Source of the DNA: Asterella californica
Taxonomy: Eukaryota > Streptophyta > Marchantiopsida > Marchantiales > Aytoniaceae
NCBI GenBank assembly: GCA_036924285.1
Contig: JAYKYS010000004.1
Location: 27,002,001-27,066,000 of the forward strand
DNA: 64,000 nucleotides
Reading direction: 5' to 3'
Shown: positions 56,065-64,000 of the stretch, piece by piece
How the letters are laid out: every line of letters starts with the position of its first letter
How positions within the stretch are numbered: position 1 is the first letter of the stretch
Made by a program: the position numbers and the translations under genes
The notes under the pieces: generated by a model
What the model was told of the DNA's origin: nothing
The model's input: the letters and a program-made list of their open reading frames with translations, nothing else
The model's database searches: none

Positions 56065-57735
56065 TTAGTGGACTCCAGCGTTAACAACAGCTCTATGTGC
56101 AACAGATTCTGATATGGAATCAGTGACTTCTCCAGATCCTCCACTCAACGTACTACTCTGAGGTACTACAGTGGACTGACTCCTTGGTTCTACAGTAGGT
56201 ATAGGGATGGCTATCACAGGTGCAGGTGCAAACCAAGACTGTAGCTCATCAAACACGACATCTCTACTGATATAGAACTGCTTGGACGAAGGATTGTAGC
56301 ACCTATATCCTTTCGTATCAGAAGCATAACCAAGGAAGATACATCTATCTGCTTTCGGATCTAGTTTCTTACGTCTTTCATCAGGTATGTGCACATAACA
56401 GATACATCCGAAAACTTTAAGGAAAGAGTAATCAGACTTACAGTCTGTGAAGACCTCCATCGGTGTCTTGCTGTGGACTGCCGCTGTAGGCGTCCGGTTC
56501 ATCAGATACACCGCACATGAAACAGCTTCTGCCCAGTAAGGTCTAGGCATGGTCTTCTCGTTCAACATCGCACGAGCAGCTTCTGCTATGTGTCAATTCT
56601 TGCGTTCCGCAACCCCGTTCTGCTGCGGACTGTAACTGCAGGTCTTCTGACGTCGGATACCATGCTCACGCAGATATGCATCGAACTCTCCAGAAAGAAA
56701 CTCGCCTCCTCCATCAGATCTCAAACAGAGGATAGATGCTCCAGACTGTTTCTCCACCAACTTGCGGAAAGTCTGGAATGCTGATAGTACTTCGGCAGAG
56801 GACTTGTTTCTCAACAAATAGATCCAAGTATAACGCGAATGATCATCAATGAACGACACGAAGTACTGGAAACCGGTCATACTTGGCTGAGAAGCAGTCC
56901 ATACATCAGTGTGAACAAGCTCCAGAAGCTTGTTCGCTCTACTGCCTGATCCCTTAAAGGGCTGTCTAGCTTGCTTGCCGAATTGACATGCTGCACAGAC
57001 TCCAGTGGGCTCACTGGATTCGAATTTGGACAGACATGTAATCAGGTCAGAACTCGGAAGGCTTTTCAGCCTCTGAAAGTTCATGTGCCCAATTCGCTTG
57101 TGCCAGATGTCAATATCAGACACTACTGGACCACTCTGTACATACATGGCAGCTTGTAACTTAGACGCAGATGCATCTAGTTTAAACAGCCTACCACTCT
57201 TGATACCTCGAGCTATGACAGTGCCATTCGAATCTTCAATAAAGCATCCATCTTTATTGAAGCGCACTTGCAGACCCTGCTCTATCAACTGTCCTACAGA
57301 TAATAGGTTTCTAGTCAATGTAGGTACATGTAAGACATTCCGTATACCAGTAAACGTTGAGGCAGGAATGTCAAGTGGAATGTTACCCTTGTGCTGGATC
57401 TTGTGCTTGGTGTCATCTCCCGTCACCATAAAATGTGGAGTCTCCACAGGCTCGAGTGAACTAAACCACTCCCGATGGGGAGTCATGTGACTGGTGGCGC
57501 CGGAGTCGATCACCCAGTCAGTCTGTGGCTCAAAAGCCGCATAACTCTGATGCGTAGTAATCAGCAATTGCTCCGAATAGACATGCTCAGTGACTGCATA
57601 GCCTTGCTGGTTGCTGTTACCTTGTTGGGGTTTGTTGTCGTGTTGTCTCTGATCGTTCTGCTTCTTGTAGCACTGATTCGCATTGTGGCCTTGTTTCTTG
57701 CAGTAGTTGCAGGAACCAAGCGCTCTTCTCTGATT
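56065..57735 (-). pseudogene. Copia-2 gag end, protease and integrase
   Basis: CCHC knuckle CNYCKKQGHNANQC (about 57,708); protease WVIDSGATSHMT (about 57,510); GAG-pre-integrase DIWHKRIGHMNFQRLKSLP with CAACQFGK; integrase catalytic Asp in LVHTDVW, FIDDHSRYTWIYLL, second Asp in LRSDGGGEF, Glu in QQNGVAERKN. One TGA (56,592) separates this from the continuing frame WAEAVSCAVYLMNRTP...FLGYASDTKGYRCYNP. The apparent start Met at 57,789 lies in the Gypsy-2 LTR and is an artefact of the junction. Confidence 0.9.
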
Positions 57736-58024
57736 TGTCACGTCAGTTTGGGCACCTCGGCTAGGTTGACCGAGTGCGAAGTGACGCATCCCGGTAAGGC
57801 CGTTAGTGCCGTTAGGGCGAGTTGGGAGGAGAGTCCACTAGGGGTAAACTTCGCAGGTAGGGCTTGGAGGCCTTAGTTCTTTGAGTTGAGCCTTCAAGCT
57901 CCAGGCTATGGTGGATAGTCTAGTTGAGTGTAACTCGGATTCTCTTCGCGTTTAGAGTGGGTTTGGCTTGACCGTTTGTGAGTAATCCTTGTTGTGGTGT
58001 TGGAGATGGTAATCTCTGTATTCA
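57736..58024 (+). repeat. 5' LTR of Gypsy-2
   Basis: 289 bases, TGTCACGTCAGTTTGGGCAC to GTATTCA, directly abutting Copia-2 gag. It has the same content as the Gypsy-1 LTR blocks (GGCTATGGTGGATAGTCTAG, TTGACCGTTTGTGAGTAATC). A 5-base TGATT precedes it and would be the target duplication if repeated after the 3' LTR outside the window. Confidence 0.8.
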
Positions 58025-59733
58025 GATTACTCAAAGAACTGAGTGCAGGTCGAGGCGGAGTTCAGTAAGAGCTCGCAGATCTGAAATCGGAAATCGTCTG
58101 CTGGTATCTTCGGACGTTGCCGTTCGTGGTTGATTGTTTGGAGCTGTGATCGAGGTGTGTGGGCGCCGTGCTACATTGCTGGTCGCAGATCGATTTGCTG
58201 TCGTTGGGGTCGAGTGGAGATTTCTGTCATGCGGAAGCGCTGCAGAAATTTTGCGGAATGTTCTTGAAGTGTGTTGTTGGAGCCGGATTGCGTGTTTGGG
58301 CGTAGCAGCTGAAATACTTGTCAATGTCGGGCCGGAGTGGACTCTTTGGAAGCGCATTGGAGAGACGATTCTAGCGCACTAAGTTTCGTGGAGTTTGGCC
58401 AAGCATTGAAGAAGTTATGGCATGTCGAAGTTCGCTGCCGTGAAACCCGCAAGCACTAAAAGACTAGTTACGTCAGATTTTGGCTCAATTTCGTGGGGAA
58501 ACTCCAGTTTAGTAGTTGTTTTGTGTGTGTGTGCATCCGCGAAGTGTGTGTGGTGCATTTGCGAATCTGTTTTGGTGGTGTTCGGGTTGGATTTGGAGGT
58601 TCTTGCTGTTTTACGTCAGATTTTGGTCACCCGTGTGCACCCGCAAGCTGTTTTCGCTGTTTTGGAGGCTGTTTTGGTGCAATCTTCTGCAATTCGAGCC
58701 TCTTCTGGTGTGTGTGTATCTGTTCTACTCTACTTCAAGCGGAGCGGAGCGGAGAGTGAGCGGGAGTGCGTGTAGAGGCTTCGAGGAGCAGAGGTGCGTG
58801 AGTGCGGAGGCGGAGGCGGAGCGGAGCTGAGCCTGAGCCTGAGCCCGAGCCCGCGCCCGCCGCAAGCCAGCTTGCTGGCGTGCGTGAGAGAGGTATCCAA
58901 GCTTCAGGTGTGTGGGAAGGGTAAAACCAACTGGTCACTCATCCCAACACTATTCCTGGACCTGGACTCCTGACTCTGTAGTCTTAGCTTTGGCTTTACC
59001 ACTAGACCAATAGCTCTTGGTGTCCTACAGGGATGCGTGCAAGTACTTATGGACTTGTATAAGGTAGTAGGAGACCTTCTCGCACGTCCCTAGAGGAGTG
59101 GTAGGACGATCCCACAGTATTAGGGGGAAGCTATAGTTGTGGTAGTGTTTGCCTACACCGTAGAGGCGCGTATGGAGGCAATCGGTGGCAGTTGTCTTGG
59201 GTGAGCTAGTAGAGCTACCACGTGGATGTTTTTGGAGCTACTAGAGGTGTGGACATCTAGTTAGTGACCTCCAGTGTCAGTTACGACTGTTGGTGATCAT
59301 ATATTGTGCATGTGGTCACCGACAAGGAGTCGTCAGTCCGGGTGGGGCTGGGTTTCTCTTTATGTGAATGTTTGAGTGTGGAGGGTTATCGTTTGGACTT
59401 CTTGTGGTTGGAACCCCTCCATACTCTGCTTCCTGTTTGTGCGTCGCGTTTGCTTGTGTTGGCGCTTGATTTCCAGAGTGAGTTCACTCCAGTGTGCTGT
59501 CGGTAGTGAGGCTGGAGTTGCGGACCAGTCAGACTACCTTTGTCTCTCTCACGGTGCGGTTGGAGTGACGACCAACAGACCGTGAGAGGTTGCCTGTGGT
59601 GATGGCAGGTACAGGTTGCCCTTACCTTGACCGTCCTATTAGGGGATAGGTGAGCTCAGTAGGAGCGGGATTAGGCAAGTGGTGGTTACGGTGGTGACGG
59701 AGATTGCGACATTCTGGTTGGGGAGTGTGTTAG
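58025..59733 (+). other. Gypsy-2 leader (untranslated)
   Basis: Long 5' leader between LTR and gag. It has TG-rich stretches (58,500-58,700), a GC-rich CGGAGGCGGAG / CCCGAGCCCG patch (58,800-58,860), and then CAAGCCAGCTTGCTGG, an inverted-repeat sequence conserved in Gypsy-1 at 48,731-48,746. I do not recognise a tRNA primer-binding site just after the LTR. Confidence 0.55.
58941..59022 (-). repeat. tRNA/SINE-like segment in Gypsy-2 leader (antisense)
   Basis: On the - strand: GAGCTATTGGTCTAGTGGTA (A-box) then GTCCAGGTCCAGGAATAG (weak B-box). It is the counterpart of 48,590-48,670. Confidence 0.55.
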
Positions 59734-62700
59734 CGGGATTCTCTCATCACGGAGTTCTCAGGAGGTTCTGGTGGGGACTTCTCGGACAGTGGGTATACAC
59801 GGAGTGGGGTGAGGTACCGACTACCTACACCATTGCCGTCGGTTGTTCCAGAGGACGAGTCAGACGCAGACAGCGCGTTTTCTGGTGGTGAGTCTAGTGT
59901 CGCAACACTGTTGTTGTGGGACATGGACGAGATCTATGGGGCCACGAAGGGGCCTCGATGTTACTCGGGTACAGTTGGTACCATTGAGCTGGATGACTTC
60001 ATCCAGGAGTTTGACAGTTGGTGCGATCTGCAGCAGCTGCGGAACCCACAGCTGTTTACACCCTTCATGGCGTGGAAGGGTTTGTTCCAGCACTTGGAGG
60101 GACCGCCGATGGACGATTATCATGAGTTCAGGCGAGATTACAGTGTTGAGATCGAGTTGTGGAGACAACATTGGTCTCCCAACTACGTTTCTATCACTAT
60201 TGGCGCAGTTTCGGGAGGCGTAGCACCTGCGAGTTCGGGTGCCAGTAGCAGTGGTACAGCCATAGGTGGCAGAGTACCTATTACCGGTGCGTCCACAAGT
60301 AGTGGAGCAGGTGGTAGTGTGAGCGGGATACCACCAGGGTTTAACCCTGTGGTTCAGTTCTTCCAATGTTTGAGGAAGAACTATCAAGGTGTGCGGACCG
60401 ACAAGTTGAGGAGTCTGCAGGAGTTCCAGCGGAAGACTGGAGAGAGCCTACGCGAGGCGTTTACTCGCATGAGGCGGTTGATCAGCGTTACCCAAGGGGT
60501 GACGGAAGCACAGGCAGTCCAGTTTTGGTATGGGATACTAGACCGGGAGCTGCGTAGGAGAGTTAGAGATGCTACTCTTCTTAGAGATACCGCTCCGACG
60601 TTGGCGGTTGTCTTTAGTCTGGCTGAGCGGATTGAGCTCAACATGGTGGAGGAGAGGGTGGTGGTTGCTGGGTTCAGCAAGGAGACACCACATGGAGCGA
60701 CCACCTCTTCTCGAGGATCACAGGCTACGCAACAGCGTGGTGGTGGTGGTGGTAAGGATCGTGCGGAGCAGTCACGATCTCAGGGAGGTGTTGGAGGATC
60801 TGGTGGGCAGAAGCCCATGCAGTCCTTCTCTAGTCAGCAGCAAGCGGGTCCTTGCTGGACGTGTGATGGTCCTCATCAGCAGCGGGACTGTCCACAGAGG
60901 AGAGGTTATGAGACGTCAGGGACATCAGGGACGTCTCAAGCAGTATCTAGGCAATGTGAGCATTGCGGACGACCTGGTCACAGTAGTGACCGTTGTTTTG
61001 ATCTCCATCTCGAGTTGCGGCAAGGGAAGGCTGATCGTGGACGAGGCGGAGGAGCTCAGGGAGGCCGTGGTGGTCGAGCTGGAGGTAGAGGTCCAGCACC
61101 TGGGCGAGGACCGGTCGGTCCACCGCCTGCTACGACGTCAGAAGCAGGTATGGCTGCTCGGATTGAGCAGTTGGAGCAGAGGATAGCTAGTATGGCTATG
61201 GCTCAGCGGAGATCAGGTGGAACAGAGGCTTCCACGTCTTATGGAGGAGAAGGAGGTGACTTCGACTTCATGGCTGGTGTGGCGCAGATTGAGGCATCTG
61301 CGGCAGTGACTAGAGGTGCAGTACGTGCCTCTGAACCACGAGGTGCGTCAGTGGAGTTGGATCCACAACGCGGGGAGGCTGGTAGACAAGCCAGGCTTCC
61401 CCAGTCGTTCACGTTATCGGAGGCGTTGAGGACCACATCTATGGTTCCTAAACGACCTACCGATGGTGCAGTAGAGTTGGAGGCATCGACATCCAGGAGT
61501 GGGTGTGATGTGAGTCCACCTTCGACGTCTGTGGATGCGACGTCGAACCCGATGTTGGGGGCGGCTACAGCAGTTTTGCGAGCCCCACTATTCTCAGCCA
61601 CGGATATGAAGGCATTGGGAGTCAACTTGGCTCCAGTGTTCCAGTTGGCGGCCACGCTCAGTGAGAGCGAGGATGTAGTTACCTCTAGTGCTGAGGTAGT
61701 TCAGCGAGAGACGGTAGACGTGTCCATGGAGTCGAGGATCAGGACAGCTACCAGTGGTACTTGGCAAGCGGCGGCTGCTAGGTTAGATGAGTTACCAGCT
61801 AGGCCGGCGATTGACCGTGCTAGTTTGGCACCAGGTGTGGTGTTGTTGGACAACAGAAGTGGTATCTTCTGTTTGGTGGCACCTTCAGGGAAAGTGTATC
61901 GACCCCAGAAGGTCTTGTTAGGCTCTGGAGCCCAACCGTTGATGTTGGGAAAGGCGGCGTGTATTGGTTTGGGTCTGAAGAAGTCCGAGATAGAGAGATG
62001 TCCATTCCAGTTGCAGACATCTCTAGGGGGATCAGGAGGTACGGCTCTGCACATGACACGTGAGATGTTGACGGTGAGAGTTCGGCCAGATCATCCCACG
62101 AATGGCTCTATGGTGAGGGCCAAGGCCATCGTTACAGCTGCAGAGTCTTATGATGTATTGGTGGGAGGTGCTGTGTTGTACCCTATGGGGTTCGTGATCG
62201 ACTATTGGGCGGAGACAGCATCTTACAGACCAGGTTGGCAGTCCGGTGAGGGACGAGTGAGCCGCTTACCAGTGCGATTCAGTGCTAGAGTTGGGACGAC
62301 GGAGCCTACACCAGGGACGATGGCATCCGTTGCAGAGTTCAGTTCGGTCATCACTTGGCCGGGCGAGTTATTGGAGGGCAATGCCCATGCGGAGGATACT
62401 CCGATCTATGAGGAGGTGGAGGACATGCCTAGCATGTCTACGTTAGTACCATCTGCCTTGGATGTTCCACTCTGGAGTTCGAGTGGAGAGTTGCAGCAGT
62501 ATGCTGATCAGTTGGTGCAGCAGGCTTGGAGTGAAGCTTTTGTACCACCAGTAGAGGAACAAAGGGTTGTTCCTGCTACTGGCCCTGTGACCTTATCACC
62601 GTTGGATACGACTCTCATTGTGTGGCAGTATCCAGAGGAAGGTGTATGTGTGCTGGAGCTGTTTGGAGAGATCAGCACAGGTTTGGCTGCGGTATTGCAG

Positions 62701-63842
62701 GCAGGTATACAAGTACAGCGATACTTGTATGTGGAGAGAGATGAGATTGCGAGACGCATCTCATTGCGACATGTGGCACGTTTGGTGCAGAGATATCCTG
62801 AGTTGTTGTCCATATCAGCTGTTAGAGGATACCAGCAAGCATTACCGTCGGATATTTCGCTGCTGGGGGCGCAGGATCTCACGTTTGTGGGCACCATTCA
62901 CTTGGTGATAGCCGGATGGCCATGTCAAGGTCACACGCGTGCAGGGAGAGGTCAGGGTTTACATGACCCGCGATCTAGGATGTTCTGGGAGATGTTGCGG
63001 ATCCTACGACATCTCCAGATGCATCAGGTGGATTCTCCAGCGTACATCTTGGAGAACGTTCCTTTGTTGGGTGATGCTCGTACACAAATGATGGCGAGTG
63101 TGCACCAAGTGCGGTCTTGGGTTGGACCAGCAGTGTTGTTGGATGCAGCGAGAGTGGGATCTCGTGCACATCGTCCACGGTTGTGGTGGACGAACTTGTT
63201 ACCGAGAGAGGTGCTTAAGCGCGCACACGATGGAGTGAGACGACCAGCGCACCTCACGGTTGATAGCATCTTGGATGCAGGATGACGATCTCAAGTAGTG
63301 AGAGTCGTCGATAGGTCACCCATGGCAGTGGTGAACCTAGTGGGACGGCCCATGATAGCATTACCCACTTTGGTAAGCTTTCCAGCGTCACATGCTTACA
63401 GAGATGGAGGACCTGAGCTTGTGTGGGATGCTCAATTACGGCAGTTGGTGGAGCCCAATGCCGATGAGAGAGAGCGAGCGATGGGTTTCACTACGGGTAC
63501 GACGGCAGTAGCTTCGGTGTCGGAGGCTTCACGTCGTCAAGTATTGGGTCAAGCAATGGACTTGAATTGCTTGACATGGATTGTTAGCCTTGGATTGGCT
63601 GAGCAGCGTCGGATGCGATCGACGGGTGTTACTGCTCGAGCACTCTTGAGCTCTTTGCCTACCGGGTCGGTGGAGGCAAAGGCTGGGGACGAGGCACGTG
63701 GAGTTCGTCATCCTTGGACATCATGGGATGTCATAGGAGAGAGTGTGGAGTTTGCAGCTAGAACTGCAGAAGTTTTACACACAATAGCGGTGGAGGTTGT
63801 TGGTGGTGAGCAGAAGGAAACTGCTCCAGAGGCTGCAAGATA
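59734..63842 (+). pseudogene. Gypsy-2 gag-protease-DNA methyltransferase polyprotein
   Basis: One frame interrupted by TAG at 59,731, TGA at 63,283 and TAG at 63,841; numbering is from GTG 59,809. Gag core NYQGVRTDKLRSLQEFQRKT and LREAFTRMRRLI at about 190-230. Zinc knuckles at about 349 (CWTCDGPHQQRDC, one residue short between Cys and His) and 383 (CEHCGRPGHSSDRC). Arg/Gly-rich stretch at about 410-445. A coiled-coil-like ARIEQLEQRIASM follows. Retropepsin box LLGSGAQPLMLG at 703-714, where Gly705 replaces the catalytic Asp that Gypsy-1 keeps. Methyltransferase from about 940 on. The TGA at 63,283 is a CGA in Gypsy-1, so it is a CpG-type mutation. The upstream sequence RDSLITEFSGGSGGDFSD is homologous in both copies, so the true gag start lies before 59,734. 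Confidence 0.92.
62620..63640 (+). pseudogene. DNMT3-like C5-cytosine methyltransferase domain of Gypsy-2
   Basis: Would transfer methyl from S-adenosylmethionine to cytosine C5. Canonical motif order: I VLELFGEISTGLAAVLQAG (62,650 on; SAM binding); II RYLYVERDEIARR; IV IAGWPCQGHT with catalytic Cys codon 62,923-62,925, then GLHDPRSRMFWEMLRIL; VI YILENVP with Glu at 63,052; VIII-like VGSRAHRPRLWWTNLLP; SFPASHAYRDGG; IX-like ADERERAMGF; X RRQVLGQAMDLN (63,535-63,567). GI/EISTGL..VL..GIQV.RY and S.AHR.R..W.NLP resemble DNMT3 more than CMT/MET1. DRM enzymes have the motifs rearranged, and this does not. It is fused between protease and reverse transcriptase. The TGA at 63,283 cuts off motifs IX-X, so this copy is probably inactive. 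Confidence 0.88.
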
Positions 63843-64000
63843 GCAGTCAACGACTTCGTCTTCTACCTCTAGCATGGTGACAGAGGATACTTGGGAGCCG
63901 GAGATCGGACCCAAGCTTATAGGAGAGGAGAAACGAAGAGTCCAAAGATTCCTGAAGAGCTACAAGAATTGTTTTGCCTTCAGTATGAAGGATTTGGGTA

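Larger units (their letters stand above)
54018..57735 (-). mobile_element. Copia-2: young Ty1/copia element, 5' part displaced by Gypsy-2
   Basis: A - strand element covering the zinc knuckle of gag to the 3' LTR. Only two lesions are visible: a TGA for TGG after AERKN (56,592-56,590) and one frameshift near 56,040. At 57,735 the gag frame ends abruptly at the first base of the Gypsy-2 LTR. The rest of gag and the 5' LTR should lie beyond the window end, after Gypsy-2. Confidence 0.9.
57736..64000 (+). mobile_element. Gypsy-2: Ty3/gypsy element with DNA methyltransferase, 3' part outside window
   Basis: LTR, a 1.7-kb leader with an antisense tRNA-like segment, then one long gag-protease-methyltransferase frame. 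It continues in frame towards the reverse transcriptase (EEKRRVQRFLKSYKNCFAFS at about 63,927-63,986, the usual pre-RT linker). It is much better preserved than Gypsy-1. The reverse transcriptase, integrase, PHD finger and 3' LTR should follow after 64,000. Confidence 0.9.

Noticed and set aside
57736..57789. Met at 57,789 as start of the Copia-2 polyprotein
   Set aside because: These 54 bases belong to the LTR of Gypsy-2. The frame crosses an insertion junction by chance.

Overview
The window reads as nuclear DNA of a green plant. It has two intron-rich housekeeping genes with plant-type GT-AG introns: a mitochondrial-type alanine aminotransferase (15 coding exons, + strand) and a DWF1/DIMINUTO delta24-sterol reductase (5 coding exons, - strand). 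They sit among Ty1/copia and Ty3/gypsy LTR retrotransposons, a Mutator-like DNA transposon, SINE-like and MITE-like repeats and satellites. My guess, from gene structure and repeat style only, is a seedless land plant (bryophyte grade) or a close streptophyte relative. I cannot name the species.

Layout. 1-10,477: AT-rich intergenic DNA with two diverged copies of a tRNA-derived SINE-like repeat, a 69-bp minisatellite, and a MITE-like inverted-repeat element with a 216-bp duplication. 10,478-17,616: alanine aminotransferase, 529 codons. 17,617-24,174: intergenic, with small tandem repeats and dispersed hairpin motifs at 22-23.5 kb. 24,175-26,810 (-): DWF1; its last exon lies beyond a GA microsatellite intron that a plain ORF reading misses. 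26,811-29,893: DWF1 upstream region, no recognised gene. 29,902-39,823: one 9.9-kb TIR transposon with roughly 350-bp inverted ends, a perfect 8-bp target duplication, a MULE/FAR1-type transposase exon, a higher-order satellite and an AT-rich tandem array.

40,305-64,000: a retrotransposon nest. A decayed gypsy element (Gypsy-1, -) lies at 40.5-49.8 kb, followed by a heavily decayed copia (Copia-1, -). A much younger copia (Copia-2, -) is inserted at the start of Copia-1 gag. A second copy of the gypsy family (Gypsy-2, +) is inserted into Copia-2 gag and runs off the window end.

The most striking content is the gypsy family itself. Between protease and reverse transcriptase, both copies encode a C5-cytosine DNA methyltransferase domain that looks DNMT3-like, with motifs I, IV (PCQ), VI (ENV), VIII, IX and X in canonical order. 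Gypsy-1 also carries a PHD-type zinc finger at the C-terminus of the polyprotein, after integrase. The element therefore combines a DNA-methylation writer with a probable chromatin-reader finger. Both copies are dead: catalytic protease residues are lost, and there are stops, a frameshift and an internal deletion, many of them C-to-T or G-to-A changes.
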